From Astropecten irregularis (lineage: Eukaryota > Echinodermata > Asteroidea > Paxillosida > Astropectinidae): a stretch of DNA of 64,000 nt. The position numbers and the translations under genes were made by a program. The stretch is from NCBI GenBank assembly GCA_963971285.1, contig OZ020247.1:14714614-14778613 (forward strand), read 5' to 3'. Within the stretch, counting starts at the first letter, position 1, and each line of letters starts with the position of its first letter. Under the pieces are notes generated by a model. That model saw nothing but the letters and a program-made list of their open reading frames with translations. It had not been told where the DNA came from and made no database searches. Below, piece after piece: positions 23,753 through 34,730 of the stretch.

Positions 23753-26700
23753 CCCAGAACTACATTAAAGATATGAGGGAAAAACAACTGCGAAATAAAA
23801 CGGTAAGTATTTATAAAATTTATATTCCTCCAAAAAGAAGTCCTATTAACTCCCAAAATGACTTTATAGGAAAAAGAAGCAACTGTATTCGGAACAGAAG
23901 AATGGCAGAAAATGATAAAGAAAGTTGTAAAGTTGTATTGGTCTCCGCTCAACCACCCCCCCCCCCCCCCCCAAGTTTGCAGTGGCACATCTAGAGCCGG
24001 GCATCAAGTGATGAATGTCACATTGTATTTACATTTTATAAATGCTGACAGCTATAGGAATTTCGTGCAACATGTCCGCGTGATCCCATCTCGCCCCGAA
24101 ACGGTAATTTAGCCGGAGTTGCGTGGAAATGTTCCATTTGTGAAAATTGAGCTTGATGGTAATTGTTTGTGCCTGTGAATACAATTAAGTTGTCCCTACC
24201 AGCCGGCTGAGTCAATGGGGGCCATCTGGGTGGAACGATCCATCCGTGTCAGACGGAATTAGCCGGTATTCGCCATGATTGATGCGCACACTGAACTTGA
24301 CTACAAGCAAAGATCCAGTTCCCTTGTCTGCAGAATTCTGGCAGCACTTTGGGATCGGATTAGAGATGGGGCTTTTGCACAGATAATCTGCCTACATCGA
24401 TTACTTTTTTAGAAATAGTCATTGAAAGTTGAACAAATAAAAATTGAATGGAGCGGGATTCGAACTGGCGACCTCCTGAATACCGTACAGGCACTCTACC
24501 AACTGAGCCACATCCAGCCCTACGTTGGTGGTGACCCCAATAGTAAATTATCTTTGTTCATTTGGCAGTCAGAAGCCATTGGGGTTACCACCAACATAGG
24601 GCTGGATGGCTCAGTTGGTCGATCTTTTAAAAGATCAAAGAGATAAAAGAGAAAAGACTTAAGAAATACTGCGGCTGTTTTCCACTGTTCTTTTTCCCTA
24701 TGAATCTGTATTTCTTTGATAGAAACCAAAGTATGATACTACCTTTAAACAAATGATTGCTACAACGGACAATTACTGTGGATATTGCTGTGTTCGTTAT
24801 ACCGGCATTCCACTGTATCTACGAGTTTGAAATCCTCATTCTGTTCTCTGGCCCGTTATCTCAGCATGCTTTATATACAGGCCAGTATCACCCGATACCA
24901 TGTAGATGTTGTCTTTACCCCTCTCAATTACTTGGTCCTGGGTCAACTTGATGTCTTGTTTTTTGTTTTCAGTGTTTGGAAGATGTGGAGAGCAGTAAGT
25001 CTCGAAGCGCGGCACTGAAGGACAACATCGCCATGCTGAAACAAGAGTATAATATCCTAAGGTAGGTAAGCACTTCTTTAAAAGCCCTCTCCTGTCCATT
25101 CGTTTTTCTGCCATCTCCTTCCTGCAACCTCCATGTTCTGGTTCTGCTAGGATCGAAATGCATCAGGCCCTCCTAACTCTAAGCATTTTATATAATTTGG
25201 GGTCATTTTTGGCTGATAAGCAGTTTGCAGCAGTTTATTACTTGTATTATGTTCTGTCTTCCTTAAAGGGATGGTACAGAACTGGTGTTTGCTACAAAAC
25301 CGTTGCTGGCAGTGAAATCACATTATGTAATCCATCATATACCTAAACTGACAAACCTGTAGAAGTTTGAGGTCAATCAGCCATCTGGGTCACGAGAAAA
25401 TAGTGAAAACCCGTGTACGGAGAACTGTACACATTTCAACGAATGAATAAAACGCTTCGAAGCGATTTTTTTCAATCGGAAAATAGTTTCATTTATTTCT
25501 CAACGAATATGGCATTTCAGACAAAAACATTTCATGGGATGTTTTCTCCTATCATCACCATTATACTGTGTAAGTTTTATGTGAATCTGTGATCTTGAAG
25601 TGTATTTTGTCTTACCAATTCTGTACCCTCCCTTTAACTTCCCTGTACAGTCTACTATTTTTTGTCCATTAGCCTCACTAGGCTTCATTCCAAATCTTAG
25701 ATATCAGGGGCCAATTTCACGGTGCTGCTTAGGACACAAAAAAGTGCTAAGTTGCTAACCATGACATTTCTGATTTTCTGTCTTAATAAAACTGGATTAA
25801 CAACCAAATTTCCATGTGGTGTGTATCACTTGTGATTGTTCTATGGCTGTTGTTAATAGCTGACTGTGAATATCAAATGGAATTTTAAATGCTTAACAGC
25901 TCCATGATGTTGGCCCTATAGGTAAATTATCCCAAATCTTTTTGTGGAATTCCACTTTCTCCTGGCATCGGTCAATATCTCACAATAAGTTTAAAAAAAC
26001 CTGAAATTAACAGTGAACTCCGGAGAGGTAGGATGGTGGGGGCATTTTCTTTTAATTTTAATCGCAGATAGATGAACAAAAATAGGTAAATGGCCATTAT
26101 CATGCACACTGTGTATACATAGCTGTACATTTTGTTGTTTTGTTTGTTTTGCCCTTTGAGTTGGCAACGGATGACACCAAATCTCAGACTTGAAACCAAG
26201 ACCATCCTCTCACCATACCAAAGTGTACCAAGCACGTTAAACTATTTGATGAGCACTGTATTACTATTTCAGCTACATATTTTAGCCCAGCATTTATTTC
26301 CCTTGGGGCATGACTGTGTGTTAGGTGCTGAAAGAGACAAAGTACCCCACTGTCAAGATATTTCCATATTGGGTCTTCCTATAAAAGCAAGGGATTTGTG
26401 ATCTGTACCATAGGTTAGAACACAGAGCAAGGACCTTATGATATGATATTAATGGTGGAGAATGAATGTGAAGCTCAGGTATTTGTGTGCAATTCTGCCA
26501 TAATTTGTTTTTGTATGTATTACCCCGGTATGTGTGTTTTTATAGTATGTTTTAAGCAAAGATCCTATAGCTGCACAAAATTACACGCAACCAGATGAAG
26601 TAGGCAGCCACAGGCAGCCATTTTAGTAAGCCAAATTTACTGTTTTCATTTGGTGTGTGATTCTGGCCAAATTAATAATAATAATAGGCCTTAATAATGA

Positions 26701-29700
26701 TTATAAAAATTATTTGTGTGAAAGTTTCATCCGAAAACAGTTGAATTTGACATTATAGTAACATCAGATTTAGCTCCATCATTGCTTACTAAAATGGCGG
26801 GCAAATGAAACTTCACTTTTGGGGCTGAGTAGGCTATCTTGCGCAACAAGCGGCGCTATACTGTCTTTGGTTTTAAGTAATATATTGCTGTAAACTGCTT
26901 ATCAACCAAAATAATGAACAAATTAAAATAAATGGTTCAGCCATATGGTTAAAGGAATTTTAAAAAAAACATGAAAATTTCTTGCTATATACATGTGTAG
27001 TCCTTGAAATAGGATCTTGTATAAAGCACAGAATGTCCTGCTTCTGTAAGCATGGATTCTACACATGGTAAGCAAAGCCTTGAAATTGGCCCCTGGTCAT
27101 TGTACAACTACAAGGATAATGGACATCCTCCAAGCTTGCTTATTGCTATCAAATGTTGTCACCAGACACTCGTAATCTGGACGGTTAATACTGAAGTTAC
27201 CAGGCCAATAATTAACAGGGTTAAATATCATATCAGGGATCACTGGATCAAATTCAGTGCTTTTTGTTCTGGTCTAGTTTCAGCCGTTGACCAGTTGTTT
27301 TGCCGTGCTGCATGTGCTAGTTTTCGATATTGCTAAAATTATTATTGTTTAACAAAACTTGTTTTTATTGTAAAGTGTATAATATAGACAATACAAGTAA
27401 TAAACTGCTGCAAACTGCTCATCAGCCAAAATGACCTGAAATATATCAAATGCTTAGGAGTTAGGAGGGCCTGACGCGTTTCGATCCTAGCAGGATCTTT
27501 CTCAAAGAATAATATAGAATTAACTATACAAAATGAAAGGTGAAGAGAGAATAAATGACTAGAGTGGGATTCAAACCTGGGACCCCCAGAATACTGTCTT
27601 TTGTACAAAAGTAATTCACTAGATTCTGGAATGCCTCAATTTTAAACATGAAAAAAAAAAAAGCAAAAACACATTGTGTTTGTTGTTTTCATGGGTGATT
27701 TTTAAGTTAGTATAGAAACTCAGCACTGACCCTGTAAAAGTGAAAAATGACAATTGTAAGCGCAGAATTTCATGGTAAGCAGAACTATAAAATTTGCCCC
27801 TGATGTGACTGGAAACTTTTTCCAAAATACAAGCTAAAGCTATTTACAAATAACACACAAGGCTATGGAAATGGCTGCAGTTACTCGTGGCTTTGTGGCT
27901 GTCACAGTACAGGGGCCAATTTCATAAAACTTCTAAGCACACAAATTTGCTTAGCACAAAAATGTCTCGCCCAATAAAACAAACCACCATTGTAAATTCA
28001 ATTTGATATTCATGGTCAGCGAACAACAGCCAAAAAACAATCACTGGTGATATACAACACATGGAAATTTGGTTTTTAACCCTGTTTTTATTAAGACAGA
28101 AATGTCATGCTTAGCAAAAATGTGTTTAACGGTTTTATGAAATTGGCCCCTGATGTGTGTGTTATTCACAACCATAGTCAGAGATGTGGCAAACGGCCTT
28201 ATGCTCCATCTGCCTTGTATCCTTGTATGAAATTAAAAACTTTCAAACTCATGTCTTGACAAACCAACATCCCTGTCAAGGAGATAATGATCGATGCACC
28301 AGGCATTTTGTCATCTTCTTCCTTTTCATTGGAATGCCACTCATTGTTGCATGCTTGTTGCACTTCAATGACTCCGGCGGAAATGACAGATTTAGTTTGG
28401 AATAACAAGGCTCATTGTTAGTCCTATAAGTCTGGGCTCTAGGCCTTTCAGTCTTCCACATCCTAGCAAGGTTACGTGGCATCTTTGCATTCTGCGGGTT
28501 TCGTTTCGTTTGTTCTGGTCATTTTTTTTTCTCCCTCTCTTTTGAGGTGAGGGGGTGGGGTTATGTCCTCCAGACAGGTTGTTTGTACGGGAGTGTTGCG
28601 GAGATTCGTGGGAGTGGATTGCATATGACATCAGCAGGGCTGCTCTAGGTCCCCGTAAATTCCTGTGGTTGCACACAAGCTCTAAAGCAAGTTTAGTCAA
28701 CAAGACTGCAGTTGACAATCAAACACAAGTGGGGTTTGAAACTTTGAATAGTCACATTAGCTGAGTGTTTAAAGCAATTTGTTTGTTTCGGCTTTTGAGG
28801 GTAAATACTTTCGTTTTTGTCAAAGAAATGCAGATTCATGAGCAAAAATATCAAGAAAGATACCACAGTCATGTCAGGAAAAAAAGAATTCGGAAAAAAG
28901 GTAGATAAACATTTTGGGTCTGTTTGTTTAACACATGCGATCTGCGATCTGCAGATCCACGTCTTATGCAGGATACACTAAAATGGGATCTGGATCAGCA
29001 ACGTCCGTGATCTCGTGTGTGAAACAAATGGGCCAATGCCTCCTCTTTTTATATTGAGATGGAAATATAAATGCCAAAGTACTCCAGGTCCCTGGTTTCC
29101 GGGATTCAAATCGACGTTAAACTAATGGATGTCATTGCATGAACACCAAAAAATTGATCGCGCCAAAAAATGCTGCGTGCTGTTGAATACGGCAATCCAA
29201 GACAAGGGAAAAATACCAACATTCTTTCAGCACTTGCTCAGTTTTTATTGGGCAAATGAATAAGATTTCTTTTTCACATGTGTAGAAAATGTTGTAGTAT
29301 TTATATACAGTCAAAAAGGTATAACTTTGGGGGTTTGCTTCTGAAGTATATATGAAGTCTTTCATTTTACATTAAATGTATACATGTTTTTAAAATAGAC
29401 TGGTGATTCACTGAGATAGACCTTAAATTGACAAACTTCTCATTTTTTCTTCAAAAGATTAACCTTATGAACACTAGGTGTCAGTATCTAGAATGATGTT
29501 GAATTGGGGCTAATCTCATAGAGCTGCTTAAGCACCAAAAACCTTGGTAAATATAATCAGTATGCCAGCCAAAACTCCTTGTGAATGTTATGCTCATCAA
29601 ACAATGGCGGAATACATGTCAAAAGCAGTAAACATCACATGAACATTTGGTTGGCAATGCTGTTTGATCAATGAAGACTTTTCATGCTTAAGCAATTTTT

Positions 29701-30108
29701 GTGCTGAAGCAACTGTAGCATGAAATTGGCCCCAGATATAAGAAAGTTTTTGGCCCTTTTAAAGCAAATTAATTTGCAACTGGAAAAACTGCATTAGATT
29801 AGCAATTTTATGGATCATTGTGTATCATTGAAACGATCCCGGGAGTATGGTGGTGTGTTCAGGGGTTTCATGGCTTCTGACTGCTAAACGAACAAAGATA
29901 ATTGACTATTGGGGTCACCACCAATGTAGGGCTGGATGGCTCAGTTGGTAGAGTTGGTAGAGCCTGTACGGTGTTAGGGAGGTCGCCGTTTCGAATCCCG
30001 CTCCAGTAAATTTTTCTTTGTTCAATTTCCCACGATTTGTAGATTGAATTGATTTACATATTGTTTTGTCCTTTCTGGTCCTTTTTTTGTCATAGCAATA
30101 CGGACTGA
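23753..30108 (+). CDS. Unidentified coiled-coil protein, 3' exons only (partial)
   Basis: I do not recognise this gene. Three or four exons chain with compatible phases. Exon 23753-23802 has a good acceptor and the donor ACG|gtaagt and encodes QNYIKDMREKQLRNKT. An optional exon 23870-23926 (or ending 23923, phase 0, weak donor) encodes EKEATVFGTEEWQKMIKKV. Exon 24973-25061, after ttttcag and before gtaggt, encodes CLEDVESSKSRSAALKDN followed by about a dozen residues. A terminal exon from 30096, after a pyrimidine-rich tract ending catag, completes a Ser codon, adds NTD and stops at 30106-30108. The sequence is charged, Leu/Lys/Glu-rich and proline-free, so probably a helical coiled coil. Upstream exons, including the start, were not found; the first exon enters in mid-codon. 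The first and third exons are the most convincing because of strong splice sites and in-phase joining. The second and last are inference. Confidence 0.5.
24439..24749. repeat. SINE (reverse) plus SINE-MITE chimera
   Basis: 24450-24540 is a reverse tRNA-like unit (tggagcgggattcgaactgg ... caactgagccacatccagcc). From 24577 a forward unit starts (ttggggttaccaccaacata, ctggatggctcagttgg) and switches abruptly at 24609 into the family-A centre gatcttttaaaagatcaaag. It runs on to the family-A end at 24749. Confidence 0.75.
25160..25250 (-). repeat. Family-D repeat, reverse orientation
   Basis: tcaggccctcctaactctaa and taagcagtttgcagcagttt are the reverse complement of the blocks in 27399-27506. 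It lies about 100 bp after the exon at 24973-25061. Confidence 0.6.
25263..25637. repeat. TTAA-type MITE with 'ggatggtacagaa' ends
   Basis: ttaaagggatggtacagaac at the left and ttctgtaccctccctttaa at the right are inverted repeats. Inner gtcacgagaaaatagtgaaa is the block shared with family B; acgcttcgaagcg is a short internal palindrome. Confidence 0.8.
25707..25917. repeat. MITE family E, reverse orientation copy
   Basis: Starts ggggccaatttcacggtgc, with acaaccaaatttccatgtgg, tgtatcacttgtgattgttc and gttggccct at the end. Lies in the putative intron of the coiled-coil gene. Confidence 0.75.
25918..27398. other. Intron-like, no exon recognised
   Basis: Holds a family-D fragment at about 26876-26925 (aaactgcttatcaaccaaaa). 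No frame with convincing splice sites. Confidence 0.4.
27399..27606. repeat. Family-D repeat joined to a reverse SINE end
   Basis: 27399-27506 has taataaactgctgcaaactg, ggagggcctgacgcgtttcg and agcaggatctttctcaaag. 27557-27605 has agagtgggattcaaacctgg, the reverse tRNA-like B-box end. Confidence 0.65.
27912..28150. repeat. MITE family E, full copy
   Basis: Ends ggggccaatttcataaaac and ttttatgaaattggcccc are inverted repeats. Interior acaaaccaccattgt and ttcatggtcagcgaacaac as in other copies. Confidence 0.85.
28151..28799. other. No exon recognised
   Basis: Overlapping short frames on both strands without domain matches. Confidence 0.4.
28800..29036. repeat. Family-A fragment followed by foldback T (copy 1)
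   Basis: 28810-28880 is the right part of family A in reverse (gtcaaagaaatgcagattc). 28917-29036 is an inverted-repeat element with gtctgtttgtttaacacatg and gtgtgaaacaaatgggcc ends and GATC-rich arms. A relative is at 54327-54449. Confidence 0.6.
29506..29733. repeat. MITE with 'ggggctaatctcat' ends
   Basis: Ends ggggctaatctcatagagct and agcatgaaattggcccc. Interior ccagccaaaactccttgtga and gcagtaaacatcacatgaa recur in fragments at about 15050-15120 and 41660-41790. Confidence 0.7.
29876..30025 (+). repeat. tRNA-derived SINE
   Basis: Order: cttctgactgctaaacgaac, aaagataattgactattggg, then the tRNA-like part ggctggatggctcagttgg (A-box) and gtttcgaatcccgctcc (B-box). It ends tttttctttgttcaa. 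A duplicated gttggtaga lies in the D-arm region. It ends about 70 bp before the putative terminal exon at 30096. Confidence 0.85.
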
Positions 30109-30340
30109 GGACTATAGGATTGAGCCAACGATGACAGTTCGGACGTGAAGATGGAAGCCTAGCGACTATACCAGATGTACGGGTAATGCAATCGTCTTTT
30201 GATCACCAATGGATGCTTCTACAACCTCCATAGCCCGGTGTCCACACGTCGTGCAGTAAAAAGCAAAACGTCGACGCAAACCCTTGATTTTTATTTTTCT
30301 AGACAGGTTTTTTATGAGGCACACTGTATTCAACATTCAA

Positions 30341-30505
30341 AATAGGGCTTGTGACGTCACATTCAGCTGTTCGGACAAACAAGTGTAGCACGTTGCCCAA
30401 TTAACTTACATGTAAATGTTGTGAAGTTTGTCCGAACATCCGGGTAACTATAGCTGTTGATATAAAGGGTGTATTCTATAAATAGCTCGAGCGTGGAGCT
30501 CTATT
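30341..30505. repeat. Foldback family H, copy 2
   Basis: aatagggcttGTGACGTCAC at the left, agctcgagcgtggagctctatt at the right (ends 30505); inner gttcggacaaacaag and ttgtccgaacatccggg arms. Confidence 0.8.
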
Positions 30506-30624
30506 GAATCCTTGTCTCAGATTTTGTTCTTGCAGCATGTCATCATGGTTGATGGCACAGATTCTGCTCTGAATTAGGAGGGAGGAATTACAAAATAAAA
30601 GTTTTTCTCTCTTTTAAGCTTTAA

Positions 30625-30981
30625 GTATAATACATGATTGGTAAAGGTCACAGAACAACACTCACCCTTTGTCTGATCAAACAGGTACATGAAATGATAA
30701 AACTGTGAAAATTTGAGTTCAATCGGACATCTGAGTCCCGAGAAAATAGTGAAAACCAGACTCAATGTTTCTTATAAAACATAAACAAGGATTTTTTCAT
30801 TTTGTCAAGGTCAGAAATATTTTGGTGTTTGATTTTCTCTTTCTGGTCAAATACACCATTTCAGGCGGAAATATTTTAAGGATATGATTCTACCAGCACC
30901 ATCTTCATGCCCTGAAAGTTATACATAAATCTGTGAACATTTCTGTTTGGTTATGTTACCAATCCTGTACTGAACCTTTAA
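30625..30981. repeat. Family-B MITE, copy B3
   Basis: gtataatacatgattggtaa to ccaatcctgtactgaacctttaa (last bases at 30981). All family-B internal blocks are present. Confidence 0.8.
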
Positions 30982-31319
30982 CTGTGAATCCAAACCTCCA
31001 ACCACCTTGACTGAGGATGCAGTATGAGATATATGGATGTCAAACTTTTAGAAATTCCTCCAAGGTACAGACACTAAATCCTACTGAATCTTCAACCTCA
31101 TCCTCTAAGCTCGTTGACTGATGAAAGGATTCCCGTCAAATGAGCAACGTTCCCAGACCACTGGCGAATTGCTCATTGCACATGATTAGTATATAGTACA
31201 TTCAAGTCTTCCAGCCATGATAGAAATGGCCAACGAAAGTGTAGTTGTTGTTCTAGTCACTGTTTTAGTGTTCACATACATTATATTTCATCAAATAACC
31301 ACAAGGGAAACCAACTGGA

Positions 31320-31680
31320 TTAATTGAATTTTTTATTGAAAACTGAACAAAGAAAAGTTTGCTGGAATGATAAACCTGTGAAAATTTGAGCTCAATTGGA
31401 CATCTGAGTCACCGAGAAAATAGTGAAAACCCGACCAAATTTTTCTCATAAAACATGAAGAAGGATTTTTGATCTTGCCAAGATAAAAAATGTTTTTGGT
31501 GTTTGGATTACTCTTAAAATTACTGGAGCGGGATTCAAACCAGCGACCTCCAGAATACTGTACTGGTGCTCTGACAAACTGAGCTATCCAGCCTGTGGTG
31601 TCCCTAATAGTCAATCACTTGTTTTCGTTTGGCAATCGGAAGCCATGAAACCACTCACATACCTCTATATCCCAAGAATC
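31320..31680. repeat. Family-B fragment fused to a reverse SINE
   Basis: 31365-31510 is the family-B middle (tgaaaatttgagctcaattg, ccgagaaaatagtgaaaac). At about 31517 it switches to tactggagcgggattcaaac, the reverse SINE, which runs to about 31660 (ccatgaaaccactcac). Confidence 0.7.
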
Positions 31681-32166
31681 ATTATAAGATACGTGCACCA
31701 TTAGCAGCACTGCAACCTTTCAAGGGAAGAAAGAAAGTTTGATGTTCATACCTTTTCCATTTGCCTTCTACAAAAATTAAAGAGAGGGTTTACATGATAC
31801 TTGTGACAACAAATATTAGCACACTGGTGTGTGGTGGATTTAGTTATCAAAGTCAAAGCTTATTTTGTTTTTCAATATTTTTCAGTCTACTTTCTGTTCA
31901 AAAAATTATTTTGTCTCTCGAACAGTTTTTTAATGTAAATTCCGTTGTGTAAATAGGGTTCTGTATATTATTATTTGTGTGGTTTTTTGTTGTAAAGGCA
32001 ACAAAACTTACAAACTAAGTGCTGCATTTTAATTTTGGCAGAGTGGCATTATTCGTGATGCTTATGGAAATGTTGTATCAAAGAGCGCCCTCTATTGATA
32101 TTCTAAATGAATTGACAGGCAGAATGTTAGGTTTGAGTGGACTGTTCAAATGGTTTGCTCTTATGG

Positions 32167-32380
32167 AATAGCGCTCCGCACTAATGACGTCACACAAGTG
32201 ATTTGGCCAGCGCACGCATGTACAAAATTCCCGGATGTCAGACAAACTTTTCATGCATGCACATGCATGCACACAAGCACACCCACCACACGTTTGCATG
32301 CTTGCAATGTTTGTCTGAGATCCGATGTGACGTCACAGCATTTAGCCTGCTATCTTTAGCGCAAGTGCGGAGCGCTTTTT
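32167..32380. repeat. Foldback family G, copy 3
   Basis: aatagcgctccgcactaATGACGTCAC at the left, gcgcaagtgcggagcgct at the right; CA/TG-rich interior. Longest written motif is split by function: end repeat then CRE. Confidence 0.8.
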
Positions 32381-32506
32381 GATTTGTGTTGGATATCTGA
32401 AGCTATGATAGGGTTTGGGACTGTAGTCCACCATATTTTGTCCTTGTATTGCTTGAGGCAGATACATAAAGGTAATGGAGCACCCTGTTACAGTTTCCGA
32501 AACATG

Positions 32507-32679
32507 AATAGGGCTCCGCGCTCATTACGTCACATTCAGATAATGTTGGGGCAAACAAGTCGCACGTTGCCCAATCAACTTACACGTAAACATTGTGAAA
32601 TTTGTCCAAACATCCGGGTCAGTATAGCTGTCGATATAAAGGGCGTATTCTATAAAAAGCTCGAGCAGGGAGCCCTATT
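32507..32679. repeat. Foldback family H, copy 3
   Basis: aatagggctccgcgctc and gagcagggagccctatt ends. Inner block acaagtcgcacgttgccca shared with copies 1 and 2. Confidence 0.8.
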
Positions 32680-32849
32680 GCTGGAACATTTCACAAGGCA
32701 TCGCAGTCTGTTTTTGTATGTCAAGATTTCTGATTGATTTGAATTGCAATCTGCAATCTACAGTGCTAGTGATTCATTATTACAGTTTTTGAGTCAGGCA
32801 CGAAGCAAATAATGTGACAGATGATAGAGGGCGCTCTTTATGTTAACCA

Positions 32850-33093
32850 GGGGCCAATTTCATAAAACTGTTAAGCACAAAAATTTGGCTAAGCATGACA
32901 TATTTCTGTCTTAATAAAAACAGGGTTAACAACCAAATTTCCATGTGTTGTGTATCACTTGTGATTGTTCTTTGGCTGTTGTTTGCTGACCATGAATATC
33001 AAATGGAATTTTCAATGGTGGTTTGTTTTATTGGGCAAGCTATTTTTGTGCTAAGCAATTTATTGTGCTAAGCAGCTCTATGAAATTGGCCCC
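32850..33093. repeat. MITE family E, full copy
   Basis: ggggccaatttcataaaact to ctatgaaattggcccc, 244 bp. Confidence 0.85.
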
Positions 33094-33737
33094 AGTACAG
33101 TATCATTAGATACCCTAGTGTATGTTTGTCTTTTATTTTTGATTTAAAAACCTACGCATTATTTAAACAAAAAGAAAAAAAAATAAGAAAAAAACAAATA
33201 GCCAGAAATATTCTATGCAATAACAAATAGATAATGAATGTTAATTAATGTATTAATTGTTTTTGTTTTTTTTCGGTAATCACGGTGTATGACAGACTGA
33301 GTTACTATCGGTTGCCATGGGAACAGAAAGTAAAACAAAAATAGTTTGTTTTTAGGCCAACCACTGTTGCTAAGAGTTTGATTGTTTTGATGTATTTATC
33401 TTTTTTTCTTCTTCTTTGAAATAAGACTGGACAGGAAATCCCATCCATATTGTTGGCATAAAATGTGATTTATTTTGTACAAGATTTTGTTGATTTCAAC
33501 AGTTCAATTCATGAATATCAGTTTTATCACTGTGGATAAAATGTATTTAAATGTACATTATTAGATGGCACTCTTTCATATATTTTCCTCCATTTTGTTT
33601 TGGGTCTATCACTAAGTTGTAACGATGACAAGATTTAGATGGTTTAGCAAATTGTCTGTCCAAGTCTTTGCACGTTTGTTGTACAAAGGCTTATATTGGT
33701 TCGTTGTTTTGTTTCTTGCTTCAATGTTTTATCCTAT

Positions 33738-34095
33738 TTAAAGGTAATATCATACTTTGGTTTTTGTCAAAGAAATACAGATTCATGGGCAGAAATATCA
33801 AGACAGATACAGTAACAGTCATGTGTGAAAATTTCAGTCCCATACGTTGCTCACTTTTTGAGAAAACAGTGAAAAACGGCCGCAATATTTCTTATTAAGT
33901 CTTTTCTCTTTTATTTTTGATCTTTTAAAAGATTTTCGGTCGTTGTTTTACTAATTTCTGGATAAATACACCATTTCAGGCGAATAAATTGACTGTATGT
34001 TTTGTACCAGCATCATCTTCATACCCTGTAAGTTATAGGTAAATCTGTGAACATTTCTGTTTTGGTTTCTTACCAAAGTATGATACTACCTTTAA
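33738..34095. repeat. Family-A MITE, copy A6 (reverse)
   Basis: ttaaaggtaatatcatactt to gatactacctttaa, in reverse orientation relative to A1 (gtcaaagaaatacagattc appears first). Central gatcttttaaaagat present. Confidence 0.85.
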
Positions 34096-34453
34096 TATGA
34101 ACAAGAGGAAAAGGCTGTATATGGGCCGTGAAATGTTTTTATTTCAAGTGTACATTTCCTCACCTAGTTCTTTTGTGTGGTGTTCCTTGTGTCCAATAAC
34201 TGTTGAATGAATCTTACTTGTAGTTAGAGTTCAAGGTACGTTTCTGTCTTAACAGTCGAAGTTGCTTGGAAACACTATCGTGTTATTTAAACCATATACC
34301 TGCCACTTAAGAAAGGGCAGTTGTTGTTATTCCACCAGCTTGGTGCAAAGTTGTGTGTCTCAGCTCCCAATGTGTCACACTGTCTGTTACTTATATCTGT
34401 TACCATGACATGGGCAATGAACTAAGGATAATAGTTTGTACATGAACCTGTGT

Positions 34454-34730
34454 ATTAAAGGTAATTTCATACTTAATACTTCATAATTATTTCATTCATA
34501 ATGCCATGAAAGATACAGTAACAGTCATCTGTGAAATTCCCATACAGTGCCCACTTTTTGAGAAAACAGTGAAAAGCACCCATGGAATTTTTTTTGAATC
34601 TTTTCACCATTATTTTCAATCTTTAAAAGATCAAAATTGTTTTGGGTAATTGGTTGTACTCTTTTCTGGATAAATACAGCACTGGAGATTTCTGTTTCGT
34701 TATGCTACCAAATTATGATATACGGTACCA
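34454..34730. repeat. Degenerate family-A fragment
   Basis: aaaggtaatttcatactta, acagtaacagtcatctgtga and cactttttgagaaaacagtg are recognisable; the right end is lost. Confidence 0.55.

Noticed and set aside
24448..24520. Possible functional tRNA gene (also at 29938, 50560 and 61290)
   Set aside because: A- and B-boxes are present, but the cloverleaf is disrupted (duplicated or missing arm bases). Copies share SINE-like flanks and tails, so these are tRNA-derived repeats.
33311..33324. X-box-like GTTGCCATGGGAAC
   Set aside because: Good left arm but a mismatch in the right arm, and no gene start is known nearby, so no claim made.
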